A stretch of DNA of 55,799 nucleotides. Source: Paenirhodobacter ferrireducens (GTDB taxonomy: Bacteria > Pseudomonadota > Alphaproteobacteria > Rhodobacterales > Rhodobacteraceae). Both the position numbers and the translations under genes were made by a program. Location of the stretch: positions 1 to 55,799 of the forward strand of contig NZ_SAVB01000017.1 of assembly GCF_004022265.1 (NCBI RefSeq), in the 5' to 3' direction. The notes under the pieces are model-generated. The model was not told the DNA's origin, ran no database searches, and saw only the letters and a program-made list of their open reading frames with translations. Shown piece after piece: positions 26,092 to 34,365 of the stretch; within the stretch, counting starts at the first letter, position 1; the number at the start of each line of letters is the position of its first letter.

Positions 26092-27356
26092 GTCATCAGT
26101 CCGTCGAGTTCGGAATAATCGGGAAGGGTGCGGTCGATCTGCCGCCCGGCGCGCAGCACGATGCGGTCGGCCTGCGGGCGGGCGAAGAGCTCGGTCCAGC
26201 TGCGGGCGCGGCAGATCACCAGATCGGCGGGCGCACCCGGGGCCAGCGAGGGCGCGTCAAAGCCGCAGGCACGGGCGGGGTTCGCGGTGAAGGCGCGCGG
26301 CCAGTCGGTGCCGCTGTGGTCGAGATGCGAGATCCGCGTCGCCTCGCGCATCACCTCGATCATGTCGAGATCGCCATAGGCATAGAACGGATCGCGGGTG
26401 TTGTCGGAGGCGAAGCTGACGTTGATGCCGCGCGCCGCCATCTCGTGCACCAGCGTCACCCCGCGCCAGCGCGGCGTGCGGCCGGGCGTGCGGTCCTGCA
26501 GGTACATGTTGCACATCGGCAGGCTGACGACATTCAGCCCGGCCTTGGCGACCAGATCGAGCGTGCGCGCCGCCTCGGCCTCGGGCTGAACGGCGAGCGA
26601 GCAGCAATGCCCCACCGTCACCGGCGCGTCGAAGCCCATCTCCAGCGCCACCTCGGCGATCACCTTCAGCGTCGCGACCGAGGCGTCGCCGGTCTCGTCG
26701 ACGTGGAAATCCGCCTGCAGCCCGCGCCGCGCGGCGTGGTCGAAGAACACCCGCAGCCGGCGGCGCAGGTCGGGGACCGGATAGGTGACGGCGCCAAGCA
26801 CGCCGCCCGAGCGCGCGACGATCGCCGCGGTGCGGTCGAAGGGGCCGCCCTCCTCGACCATGTCGATCGGCACGAGGCACGAGCCCTGCAGCGCGATCCG
26901 CCCCGCCCACTCCTCGCGCAGCTCGGCGAAGACCGGGAAGGAGATCGCATCCTGCGGCGCGAGGCTGTCGAGATGGGTGCGGACCGCCCGCGTCCCATGC
27001 GCCCAGGCACAGCGCAGCGCGAACTCCATCCGCGCGCGCACATCCTCGGCCGACCAGTTCGCCACGCGGTCGGCACCGACGGTGGCCAGCGCGCCCTCGA
27101 AGGTGCCGTCGGGGTTCGCCGCGCGCGGCCAGATATGGCCCTTGTCGAGATGCGTGTGCATGTCGACGAAGGCCGGAAAGACCATCTTGCCGGCCATGTC
27201 CACCACGGGCGCGTCGGGCGGCACTGCCGCGACGATCCGGCCATCCGAGATGGCCAGGTCGATCTGGGCGAGGTCGCCCTCTTGTCCGAGGAGGCAGGCC
27301 GGGGTTTTCAGATTGATCAGACGATACGTGCCGCTGGGCAGAACGCAAAAATCCAT
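26088..27356 (-). CDS. Cytosine-deaminase-like amidohydrolase
   Basis: A 422-residue amidohydrolase-superfamily enzyme. The first metal site is His67/His69 in MHTHLDKG; further ligands are likely in DFHVDETGD and VGHCCSL, and the catalytic aspartate in SDNTRDPFYAYGD. These features match cytosine deaminase and its relatives (isoguanine, creatinine and s-triazine amidohydrolases), which hydrolyse amino or imino groups on small N-heterocycles. The start at 27356 overlaps the permease stop (TGATG) and has GGGAG upstream. Its place between a transporter and oxidoreductases suggests it acts early on the imported compound. Confidence 0.85.
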   Translation of the reverse strand: MDFCVLPSGTYRLINLKTPACLLGQEGDLAQIDLAISDGRIVAAVPPDAPVVDMAGKMVFPAFVDMHTHLDKGHIWPRAANPDGTFEGALATVGADRVANWSAEDVRARMEFALRCAWAHGTRAVRTHLDSLAPQDAISFPVFAELREEWAGRIALQGSCLVPIDMVEEGGPFDRTAAIVARSGGVLGAVTYPVPDLRRRLRVFFDHAARRGLQADFHVDETGDASVATLKVIAEVALEMGFDAPVTVGHCCSLAVQPEAEAARTLDLVAKAGLNVVSLPMCNMYLQDRTPGRTPRWRGVTLVHEMAARGINVSFASDNTRDPFYAYGDLDMIEVMREATRISHLDHSGTDWPRAFTANPARACGFDAPSLAPGAPADLVICRARSWTELFARPQADRIVLRAGRQIDRTLPDYSELDGLMT

Positions 27357-28219
27357 CAATTCTCCCGTTTGATGGCACTCTCGTGCCATTTGTGAAGCAT
27401 CAGGTGCGTGATCAGGCTCAGCACCGCGAAGATGACGACGCCGGTGAGCGCGATGAGGGCAAGCGCCGCGAACATCCGCGGGATGTTCAGCCGATAGCCC
27501 GCCTCGAGGATGCGGAAGGCAAGGCCCGAGCCGATGCCGCCGGTGCCCGCGACATATTCCGCCACCACCGCCCCGATCAGGCTCAGCCCGCCGGCGATGC
27601 GCAGACCGCCGAGGAAATAGGGCAGCGCCGTCGGGATCTGCAGATAGCGCAGCCGCTGCCAGCGGGTCGCGCCATAGATCCGGTAAAGGTCGCGCAAATT
27701 GTGGTCGGTCGAGTTCAGCCCGAGCGTGGTGTTCGACAGGATCGGGAAGAAGGCGACGATCCAGGCACAGAGCAAGAGCCCCGCCAGCCGGTTGTCGACA
27801 TAGATGAAGATCAGCGGCGCGATCGAGACGACGGGGGTGACCTGCAAGATCACCGCGAAGGGATAGAAACACATCTCGGCCCAGCGGCTGAGACTGAAGA
27901 GCACCGCAAGCCCGACGCCGCCCACCACCGCGACGGCAAGCGCCATCAGCGTGATCTGCAGCGTGACGCCAAGCGCCGGCAGCAGGATCGGTGCGTCCTT
28001 GACCAGCGTCTGCGCGACCAGACCGGGGCCGGGCAGGATGTAATGCGGGATCTCGTTCCAGGCGACGATGCGGTCCCACAGCACGATCATCAGCGCGACG
28101 GTGACACTCGGCAGCAGCCAGCGCAGCACCCGCTCGCGCCGCCGGGCGCGGGCACGCGCCAGCTCGTCGGCATCGACCGGGGTGTCGCCTGCGGCAAGGG
28201 CGGGATCGGCAAGGCTCAT
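27356..28219 (-). CDS. ABC importer permease (SsuC/TauC/ThiX type)
   Basis: A 287-residue integral membrane subunit with about six helices (first near residues 35-53, LLPSVTVALMIVLWDRIVAW). The EAA loop region reads YGATRWQRLRYLQIPTALPYFLGG, the contact for the ATPase. It belongs to the nitrate/sulfonate/taurine/hydroxymethylpyrimidine permease group. The ATG at 28219 overlaps the ATPase stop in ATGA, and a longer upstream frame lacks family sequence. It works with the ATPase at 28216-29004 and the binding protein at 29061-30044. Confidence 0.9.
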   Translation of the reverse strand: MSLADPALAAGDTPVDADELARARARRRERVLRWLLPSVTVALMIVLWDRIVAWNEIPHYILPGPGLVAQTLVKDAPILLPALGVTLQITLMALAVAVVGGVGLAVLFSLSRWAEMCFYPFAVILQVTPVVSIAPLIFIYVDNRLAGLLLCAWIVAFFPILSNTTLGLNSTDHNLRDLYRIYGATRWQRLRYLQIPTALPYFLGGLRIAGGLSLIGAVVAEYVAGTGGIGSGLAFRILEAGYRLNIPRMFAALALIALTGVVIFAVLSLITHLMLHKWHESAIKREN

Positions 28220-29004
28220 GCGGTCTCTCCCATCGCGGCATGGAGCGCATCCGAGGCAGTGCGGCACAGCGCGGCATAATCGGCCGAGGTGCGGAACGCC
28301 TCGCCGCGCGGATAGGGTGCGTCGACGGTCAACTCGGTCGAGACCCGGCCGGGCCGCGCCGCCATCACCACGATCCGGTCGCTCAGGAACACCGATTCGA
28401 ACACCGAATGGGTGACGAAGATCACCGTCGAGGCGATCTTTTCCTTCAGCTCGAGCAGATCCTTGTTCAGCTTGTGGCGGGTGATCTCGTCCAATGCGGC
28501 GAAGGGCTCGTCCATCAGGATCAGTCGCGGCCGCGTCACCATCGCCCGCGCGATCGAGACCCTCATCTTCATCCCGCCCGACAGCTCGCGCGGATAGGCC
28601 TTGGCGAACTTCTCGAGCCCCACCAGCTTCAGCACCAGATGGATGTCGTCGCGCACCTGCACGAAGCTCTGCCCCTTCAGCCGGAAGGGCAGATAGACGT
28701 TCTGCTCGACCGTCGCCCAGGGCATCAGCGTCGGCTCCTGGAAGACGACGCCGATCTCGGCCTCGCCGCCCTCCCAGCGGATCTGCCCGCGCGTCGGGTG
28801 CATCAGCCCGGCGATCAGCCGCAGCGCCGTCGACTTGCCACAGCCCGAGGGGCCGAGAAGCGAGATGAAATCGCCCTCGTTCACGGTGAGGTTCATGTCT
28901 TGGAGCGCCAGCGTGCCCCCGGCAAAGGCCTTGTCAACCGCGGCCATCTCCAGAAGTTTCGCCCGCTCGCCCAGCGGTTTCGGCTTGCGCCAGGTCACCA
29001 CCAT
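28216..29004 (-). CDS. ABC importer ATP-binding protein (SsuB/TauB type)
   Basis: A 262-residue ATPase. Walker A is GPSGCGKST (about 50-58), the Q-loop is in VVFQEPTLMPW, the signature is LSGGMKMRVSIARAM and Walker B is LILMDEPFAALD. A short N-terminal extension (MVVTWRKPKPLGERAK) precedes the domain. The start at 29004 has a GAGG site upstream; an earlier in-frame ATG at 29064 would overlap the binding-protein gene and has no similarity. It energises the permease encoded immediately downstream. Confidence 0.92.
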   Translation of the reverse strand: MVVTWRKPKPLGERAKLLEMAAVDKAFAGGTLALQDMNLTVNEGDFISLLGPSGCGKSTALRLIAGLMHPTRGQIRWEGGEAEIGVVFQEPTLMPWATVEQNVYLPFRLKGQSFVQVRDDIHLVLKLVGLEKFAKAYPRELSGGMKMRVSIARAMVTRPRLILMDEPFAALDEITRHKLNKDLLELKEKIASTVIFVTHSVFESVFLSDRIVVMAARPGRVSTELTVDAPYPRGEAFRTSADYAALCRTASDALHAAMGETA

Positions 29005-29060
29005 CGGTGCCTCGTCTCGGAAAGGTTCGGGCGGGCCACCATAGGCCCGCCCCCGGAAGA

Positions 29061-30044
29061 TCACTTCTTCAGATCGAGGCCCACGCCCGCGCCGACGAAC
29101 TCGGTGGTGTAGGCGGCCTTGTAGTCGAGATCGGCGGGCACGACCCCGGCGGCGACCATCTTGTCGAAGAAGTCCTTCACATGGGCGTCGGTGATCACCC
29201 CGATGCCCTTTTCAAGCGCATCCCCCGAATCGACGATGCCCTTCTCCTTCAGCTGGGCGATGCCGAAGGCGATCTGCTCGTCGGTCATGTCGGGGTTGTC
29301 CTTCTTGATCCTCTCCTTCGCGGCGCTGTTGTCGCCGTAAAGGAAATTGTACCAGCCCTTGATCGAGCCATCGACGAAGCACTTCACCACCTCGGGCTCC
29401 TTCGCGACGGTGTCGGCCATGGTCTCGATCAGCGTCGAATAGGTCGAATAGCCGGCATCGGCGAGCAGCCAGACGTCGGGCTTGAAGCCGCCCTCCTTCT
29501 CGACCATCAGCGGCTCGGACGAGAGATAGCCCTGCATCCCCGACTTCTCATCGGCGATGAAGGGCGCGGGGTTGAAGGTGTAGACCTCGCGCTGCTCGGC
29601 GGTGAAGCCATAGGCCTTGATCATCCACTGATAATAGGACGCATAGCCCGCATCGCCGATGAGCAGCTTGAGGTTTTTGAGGTCCTCGAAGCTTTTCGCC
29701 ACGCCCGGATGGGTCAGGATGACCTGCGGTTCCTTCTGGAAGGTGGCGGCGACGGCGACGACCGGAATCCCCTCCTGCACCGCCGAGAATTCCTCGAGCA
29801 GGTTGCCCCCCATGTTGAAGTCGATCTTGCCCGCCAGCATCAGCGCCCGGTTGTTCACCTGCGGCCCGCCCGGCTGGATCGTCACGTCAAGCCCGCAGGC
29901 CGCATAGGTGCCATCGGCCACCGACTGGTAGAAGCCGCCATGCTCGGCCTGCGCCAGCCAGTTGGTGCCGAAGGTCACCGCGGTGTTCGCCGAGGCTGCG
30001 GTGGCGACGGTCGTCAGAAGCAGGGAAAGGACAATCTTGCGCAT
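29061..30044 (-). CDS. ABC importer periplasmic binding protein (NMT1/THI5-like)
   Basis: A 327-residue solute receptor, first gene of the importer operon. It has a Sec signal (MRKIVLSLLLTTVATAASA). The mature N-terminus reads FGTNWLAQAEHGGFYQSVADG, the hallmark of the NMT1/THI5-like fold, whose members bind thiamine pyrimidine precursors, riboflavin-type compounds, taurine or aromatic sulfonates. The GDAGYASYYQW stretch lines the cleft. Substrate is unknown; the downstream hydrolases point to a small N-containing ring compound (inference). The start is fixed by the signal peptide, and the 252-base gap upstream is shared with a divergent Rid-family gene. Confidence 0.9.
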   Translation of the reverse strand: MRKIVLSLLLTTVATAASANTAVTFGTNWLAQAEHGGFYQSVADGTYAACGLDVTIQPGGPQVNNRALMLAGKIDFNMGGNLLEEFSAVQEGIPVVAVAATFQKEPQVILTHPGVAKSFEDLKNLKLLIGDAGYASYYQWMIKAYGFTAEQREVYTFNPAPFIADEKSGMQGYLSSEPLMVEKEGGFKPDVWLLADAGYSTYSTLIETMADTVAKEPEVVKCFVDGSIKGWYNFLYGDNSAAKERIKKDNPDMTDEQIAFGIAQLKEKGIVDSGDALEKGIGVITDAHVKDFFDKMVAAGVVPADLDYKAAYTTEFVGAGVGLDLKK

Positions 30045-30186
30045 GCGCGGCTCCGGGGTGTGATTCTCTGCGGCCAGCCTAGGAGGGCGTGCGGGCAGGC
30101 TCAGCGGGCGGGGCGACAGAAACCCGTGCGCCGGCAGAAGACGCCGCGGCTTTGGGCAGGTTTTTCCGACCCCTGCCCGTGTTTTC

Positions 30187-30208
30187 GGCAAAGACTGAAA
30201 ATTTTGCC
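30187..30208. promoter_or_regulatory. Candidate control site between importer operon and Rid gene
   Basis: Arms GGCAAA and TTTGCC around a 10-base AT-rich centre lie in the middle of the 252-base divergent gap. They could be a shared operator. The match is short and no regulator gene is adjacent, so this is tentative. Confidence 0.3.
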
Positions 30209-30296
30209 CGTTTGGTCAGGAAGCATGGCCATCGCCCGGCGCCGGGGGCAGGATCGCGCCGAAGAAACCGGAGCCCTGAGAAAGCGGAGGTTGCCC

Positions 30297-30686
30297 ATGC
30301 GTGCCCTTGCCCCGACCTCGATCCGTCCGCCCTTCGGCGCCTATGCCCATGGCATCGAGGTGCCGAAGGGCGCGCGGCTGGTGATGACCTCGGGCCAGCT
30401 CGGCCTCGGCCCCGACGACATCGCCCCGCCCACGGTGCGCGAACAGGCGCGGCTGTGCTTTGCCAATGTCTCCGCGATCCTCGCCGAGGCCGGGATGGGC
30501 CCGGCCGACGTGATCCGGATCAACGCCTTCGTCACCGACCGCGCGCATTTCCCGGACTACATGGCGGCGCGCGACGAGTGGCTTCAGGGCTCGGGCAACC
30601 TGCCCGCCTCGACCCTGGTCATCGTCACCGGCTTCACCCGCGCCGAATTCCTCGTCGAAGTCGAGGTGACGGCGGCCGCGCTCTAG
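30297..30686 (+). CDS. Rid-family (YjgF/YER057c/UK114) protein without the catalytic arginine
   Basis: A 129-residue small trimer-forming protein. The Rid signature region reads NLPASTLVIVTGFTRAEFLVEVEVTA; RidA enzymes have PARSC/T there, with Arg105 binding the imine substrate. Here the segment is PAST with Ser at 105, so the arginine is missing, while the downstream glutamate (Glu121) is kept. It is therefore more like Rid subfamilies that are not 2-aminoacrylate deaminases. The ATG at 30297 follows a GGAGG site. It is divergent from the importer operon and may be part of the same pathway. Confidence 0.85.
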   Translation: MRALAPTSIRPPFGAYAHGIEVPKGARLVMTSGQLGLGPDDIAPPTVREQARLCFANVSAILAEAGMGPADVIRINAFVTDRAHFPDYMAARDEWLQGSGNLPASTLVIVTGFTRAEFLVEVEVTAAAL

Positions 30687-30724
30687 GCTAGCGTCGCGCG
30701 AGACCGCCCGAAGGAGTTCCCCGG

Positions 30725-31351
30725 ATGCTCGACACGTTGATGGCCTTTCCGCCGGCGACGCTGCTTGCCTTTCTGGCCGGCGCGCTGGTGCTGAACCTGA
30801 CGCCCGGGTCGGACGTGCTGTTCGCCATCGCCTCGGGGCTGCAGGGCGGGCCGAAGGCAGGGATGGCCGCGGGCTTCGGCGTCGGCATCGGCGGCATCTT
30901 CCACACCTGCGCCACCGCCTTCGGTCTGGCGGCGCTGGTGGCGGCCCATCCCGGCACGCTCGACATCGTCCGCTGGGCGGGGGCGGCCTATCTGCTGTGG
31001 ATCGCGGTGAAGAGCTGGCGCGCGGTGGTGCCACCGCCCGAAAGCGTGGGCGGCGCGCTCCTGCCCCGCGACGCCTTCCGCCGCGGCGTCATCACCAATG
31101 TGCTGAACCCGAAAGTGGCCCTCTTCATGCTGGCCTATCTGCCGCAGTTCACCGACCCGGCGATCGGCCCGCTGTGGCAGCAGATGCTGATCCTCGGCGG
31201 CATCGTCTTCACCGGCGGTACGCTGATCACCATGGGTTACGGCGCCTCGGCGGGCTGGCTCGGCACCCGGCTCGCGCGGCGGATGGGGGTGCTGAACAAG
31301 GTCGCGGCGCTGCTGTTCGGCGGGCTCGCGGCCAGGCTCGCCCTCGACTGA
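30725..31351 (+). CDS. LysE/RhtB-family amino acid exporter
   Basis: A 208-residue inner-membrane protein with about six helices. The family start is seen in AFLAGALVLNLTPGSDVLFAIASGLQGG (about 14-41), including the conserved NLTPGSD, followed by AGMAAGFGVGIGG. The segment GVITNVLNPKVALFMLAYLPQF (about 120-141) is the second family block. Members export amino acids such as lysine, threonine or homoserine lactones. A GGAG site precedes the ATG. It follows the Rid gene by 38 bases and could be co-transcribed with it. Confidence 0.87.
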   Translation: MLDTLMAFPPATLLAFLAGALVLNLTPGSDVLFAIASGLQGGPKAGMAAGFGVGIGGIFHTCATAFGLAALVAAHPGTLDIVRWAGAAYLLWIAVKSWRAVVPPPESVGGALLPRDAFRRGVITNVLNPKVALFMLAYLPQFTDPAIGPLWQQMLILGGIVFTGGTLITMGYGASAGWLGTRLARRMGVLNKVAALLFGGLAARLALD

Positions 31352-31388
31352 GCTTGATTTCGCCGCGCCGGCGCGCCATCTGGGCGGC

Positions 31389-32042
31389 ATGACCGATTTC
31401 GTCTACACCCCCACGACCGAACAGCCTCGCATCCTGCACGCCGATCACGAGATCCTCGTGGTCGACAAGCCGGCCGGGCTGCTCTCGGTGCCCGGCAAGG
31501 GCGAGGACCGCGCCGATTGCCTGATCGCACGGCTGCGCGCGGCCTATCCCATGGTGCTGCTGGTGCACCGGCTCGACATGGACACCTCGGGGGTGATGGT
31601 CTTCGGCCTGACGCCGCACGCGCAGCGCCACCTCGGCCTGCAGTTCGAGCACCGGCAGACGAAGAAGCATTACCTCGCCCGGCTCTGGGGTCATCTCGAG
31701 CCGAAGGAGGGCCATGTCGACCTGCCGCTCTGCGTCGACTGGCCGAACCGGCCGCGCCAGCATGTCGACCACGAAAACGGCCGCCCGGCACAGACCGACT
31801 GGCGCGTGCTGCGGCTCGAGGCGGACGGCACGACACGGGTGCGGCTGACCCCGCTCACCGGCCGCAGCCACCAGCTGCGCGTGCACATGCGGGAGACCGG
31901 CCATCCGATCCTTGGCGATCCGCTTTATGCCGAAGGGCCCGCGCGGGACTTCCCGCGACTGATGCTGCATGCCGAAAGCCTGCGCCTGCGCCATCCCGAC
32001 GGCGGGCGTCACATGACCTTCACCGCGCCCTGCCCGTTCTGA
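31389..32042 (+). CDS. rluA: RluA-type pseudouridine synthase
   Basis: A 217-residue RNA modification enzyme. The catalytic aspartate lies in HRLDMDTSG (about 60-68). The fold opening HADHEILVVDKPAGLLSVPGKG and the later TGRSHQLRVHM and GHPILGDPLYA motifs are standard. Its short length, without an S4 domain, matches RluA, which modifies 23S rRNA U746 and tRNA U32. Specificity could be that of another RluA subgroup. It is followed by repeat copy B and a convergent gene. Confidence 0.88.
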   Translation: MTDFVYTPTTEQPRILHADHEILVVDKPAGLLSVPGKGEDRADCLIARLRAAYPMVLLVHRLDMDTSGVMVFGLTPHAQRHLGLQFEHRQTKKHYLARLWGHLEPKEGHVDLPLCVDWPNRPRQHVDHENGRPAQTDWRVLRLEADGTTRVRLTPLTGRSHQLRVHMRETGHPILGDPLYAEGPARDFPRLMLHAESLRLRHPDGGRHMTFTAPCPF

Positions 32043-32130
32043 GGCCAGGGGGGCGTCTTCAGCGCGATGCGTCACATCCTCTTGCGCAGACACGAAATTC
32101 ACACGGGGTATCTGGGGCGTTTCGCGCCCT

Positions 32131-32193
32131 GCTTTCTCCTTGCCTGAAATACCTCGGGGGTGAGGCCGAAGGCCGAGGGGGCAGCGCCCCCGG
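32131..32193. repeat. Dispersed intergenic palindromic repeat, copy B
   Basis: This contains GCTTTC, CTTGCC, AAATACCTCGGGGG, an inner stem (GGCC-GAA-GGCC type at about 32164-32174) and a 15-base palindrome with arms GGGGGC and GCCCCC around AGC (32177-32191). The same 15-mer is at 45306-45320 and, inverted, at 45269-45283. It lies between convergent rluA and the saccharopine-dehydrogenase-like gene. Confidence 0.75.
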
Positions 32194-32200
32194 CCCCCCG

Positions 32201-33343
32201 TCAGGCCAGATGATCGACCTTCGCCAGATATTGCGCCTGCACCTGCAGCGCGGAAAGCCAGCCCTGCACCAGCTTCGGATCATGCGGCGCGGCGTGGACG
32301 CCCGCCGGGATGTCATGCGCCAGCACCGCCTCGACCGCGAGCGAGACCGTCCCGGAAACAAGCCGCGCCATCGCGCTGCCACGGATGTCGCCCGTCGCCT
32401 CGAGTACCCAGGACCGGTCGAAGACCGCGCGCCCGGCGCGTTTCGCCGTGAGCGTGACGACCGCCACCACCCGGTCGGGTTCGTCCGGACCATAGCCGTT
32501 CTCGCGCAACAGCCGCTCGGCGAGTTGCGCAAGGCGGCGCTCCGCCCCGTCGGAGGTATCGCCGAGCGCCGCGAAGACCGGCTGCCAGGCCTCGGCCCAG
32601 CCCAGAAGTCGCAGCGTGCCGCGGACGAAATCCTCGATCCGCCAGCTCGGATCGAAGCGGTATTCGCCGATGTAGCCGAGGCTGTCGCGGTTCGGATAGA
32701 CCTCGAAGGTCTCGGGATGCGGCAGAGGCGCGTCATAGCGCATCACCCCTTCCCAGGGATGGGCCAGACGCAGCTCGGTGAAATGGCGGATCGAGCGCGA
32801 GGGCGATTTCAGCCCCCGCAGCACACCAAGCGGCGACCAGCTGAACTTGTAGCGAAACGCGTTCGGCCGCGCCGGGATGCCGCCGCAATAGCTGTGGAAC
32901 GACACCGTATCGCCCGGAGCGATCGTCCCCGAGGCACGGTAATCGGCGACCAGATCATGCGCCATCAGATGGTCGATGCCGGGGGCAAGCCCGACCTCCC
33001 CCACCACGGCGACGCCCGCCTTGCGCGCCGCCGCATCAAGCCCGCGCAGCTCGGGCGTCAGCTCCGAGGCACAGACGAAATGCGCCTGCCGGTGCAGCGC
33101 GATGCGGGCAAGCGCCGGATGCAGATCGGAGGGCAGCATCGAGACGACGACATCGCCCGGCCGCAATGTCGCCTCGAGCGCGGGCAGGCTGTACTCGGCG
33201 ATGCGGGCGCGGCGGCCGGCAAGCAGCGCCTCGGCCTGCGGCCGCTCGATCGTCCAGACGGTGAGCGCGCGCCCCGCGTCGATCAGCCGACGCAGCCCCG
33301 GCCCCGAGCTCAGCCCCGTTCCGCACCAATGGATCATCGCCAT
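32201..33343 (-). CDS. Saccharopine-dehydrogenase-like oxidoreductase
   Basis: A 380-residue protein of the saccharopine dehydrogenase / Lys9 family. The N-terminal Rossmann region starts MIHWCGTGLSSGPGLRRLI (3-21), shorter and less canonical than usual GxGxxG. VSMLPSDLHPALARIAL and the ASELTPELRGLDAAARKAGV block are typical of the family, as is GLAPGIDHLMA. The C-terminal substrate domain is rich in Pro and Trp. It may act in lysine breakdown through saccharopine, but the reaction is not proven. The ATG at 33343 has GAGGAGGG upstream; a second ATG lies two codons later. A WGR-domain gene precedes it by 11 bases. Confidence 0.78.
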   Translation of the reverse strand: MAMIHWCGTGLSSGPGLRRLIDAGRALTVWTIERPQAEALLAGRRARIAEYSLPALEATLRPGDVVVSMLPSDLHPALARIALHRQAHFVCASELTPELRGLDAAARKAGVAVVGEVGLAPGIDHLMAHDLVADYRASGTIAPGDTVSFHSYCGGIPARPNAFRYKFSWSPLGVLRGLKSPSRSIRHFTELRLAHPWEGVMRYDAPLPHPETFEVYPNRDSLGYIGEYRFDPSWRIEDFVRGTLRLLGWAEAWQPVFAALGDTSDGAERRLAQLAERLLRENGYGPDEPDRVVAVVTLTAKRAGRAVFDRSWVLEATGDIRGSAMARLVSGTVSLAVEAVLAHDIPAGVHAAPHDPKLVQGWLSALQVQAQYLAKVDHLA

Positions 33344-33354
33344 CGCCGCCCTCC

Positions 33355-33594
33355 TCAGCCGCGCGCGGCGCGCCGTTCGCTCAGCCGGTAGCCGCGCGAG
33401 ATTGCCCGCCCGCGCCAGAGATCGGCGGCCTGCACCGCGTCGCGCAGGTTGGAAAACCAGTTCACCCGCGCGCCCGCAAGCCGCCCGGCCCGGCCCCATT
33501 CGCGCAGCACGGTGTATTCGCCGAACAGGTTGTCGGAGATTTCCACGCGATAGAAGGCGCGCGCCGGGGCACGATGAAGCAGGATGGTCAGCAT
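33355..33594 (-). CDS. WGR-domain protein, 79 residues
   Basis: A stand-alone WGR domain. The signature is in LREWGRAGRLAG (about 31-42), following a strand-rich start (MLTILLHRAPARAFYRVEIS). WGR domains occur in PARPs and in MolR-type proteins, where they bind nucleic acid ends; in short bacterial proteins the role is unknown. The start at 33594 has GGAAGG seven bases upstream. It is almost certainly co-transcribed with the saccharopine-dehydrogenase-like gene, an association I recall from other Rhodobacteraceae but cannot check here. Confidence 0.82.
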   Translation of the reverse strand: MLTILLHRAPARAFYRVEISDNLFGEYTVLREWGRAGRLAGARVNWFSNLRDAVQAADLWRGRAISRGYRLSERRAARG

Positions 33595-33660
33595 GGCAGT
33601 GCCTTCCGCAGGGATCTGGCCCAAGGGAATCAGAAGCGCGCCGGCATTGCCAGCGCAAAA

Positions 33661-34365
33661 TCAGCTCCAGCGCACCTCGCCCAGGAAGATATAGCCCGCC
33701 CCATAGATCGTCTTGATCAGACGCGGGTTCTTCGGATCTTCGCCGAGCTTCGTGCGCAGCCGCGAGATCCGCACATCCATCGCCCGGTCGAAGCTTTCGC
33801 CGGCCCCGCTGCCCAGTGCCTCCTGCATCTGGGCGCGGGTGATGAGCCGGTTCGGGCTTTCGAGGAAGAGCCGCAGCACCTCGCCCTCAGCGTGCGAAAA
33901 CGGCGTCTCGCGGCCCCCGGCATCGGTCAGCACATAACGGTCGAACTGCGCGCGCCAGCCGGCGAAATCGGCACTCTGGGCGGCCGGCGCCGCCTCGGCG
34001 CGGGGTTTGCGCAACCGGGCGCGGATGCGGGCCACCACCTCGGCCGGGTCGAAGGGCTTGATGATGTAATCGTCGGCGCCGAGTTCCAGCCCGGTGACGC
34101 GGTCATGCACCTGCGCGCGCCCCGAGATGATGATGATCGCCGCCCCCTGTTCCAGCGCCAGCCGGTGCACCAGTGCCAGCCCGTCGCGGTCGGGCAGGCC
34201 CAGATCGACCAGGCAGACATCGGGCTGGGCACGCTTCAGCCCCGCCTCGAATTCGGTCGCACGGGCATAGCAGGTGGTGCGGAACCCGGCCTCTTCGAGC
34301 GCGTCCGACAGCATCCGGCGGATCTCCGGCTCGTCGTCGAGGATGGCGACATGCGGGGCGGTCAT
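33661..34365 (-). CDS. OmpR-family response regulator
   Basis: A 234-residue two-domain regulator. The receiver (about 5-120) has the acidic pair Asp10/Asp11, phosphoacceptor Asp54 in LVDLGLPDRDG and Lys103 in IIKPF. The winged-helix output domain (about 140-230) ends with the typical RISRLRTKLGEDPKNPRLIKTIYGAGYIF. Its start overlaps the histidine kinase stop (ATGA), so the two are a cognate pair. The likely targets are the divergent acyl-CoA ligase and importer operon beginning at 36465. Confidence 0.93.
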   Translation of the reverse strand: MTAPHVAILDDEPEIRRMLSDALEEAGFRTTCYARATEFEAGLKRAQPDVCLVDLGLPDRDGLALVHRLALEQGAAIIIISGRAQVHDRVTGLELGADDYIIKPFDPAEVVARIRARLRKPRAEAAPAAQSADFAGWRAQFDRYVLTDAGGRETPFSHAEGEVLRLFLESPNRLITRAQMQEALGSGAGESFDRAMDVRISRLRTKLGEDPKNPRLIKTIYGAGYIFLGEVRWS

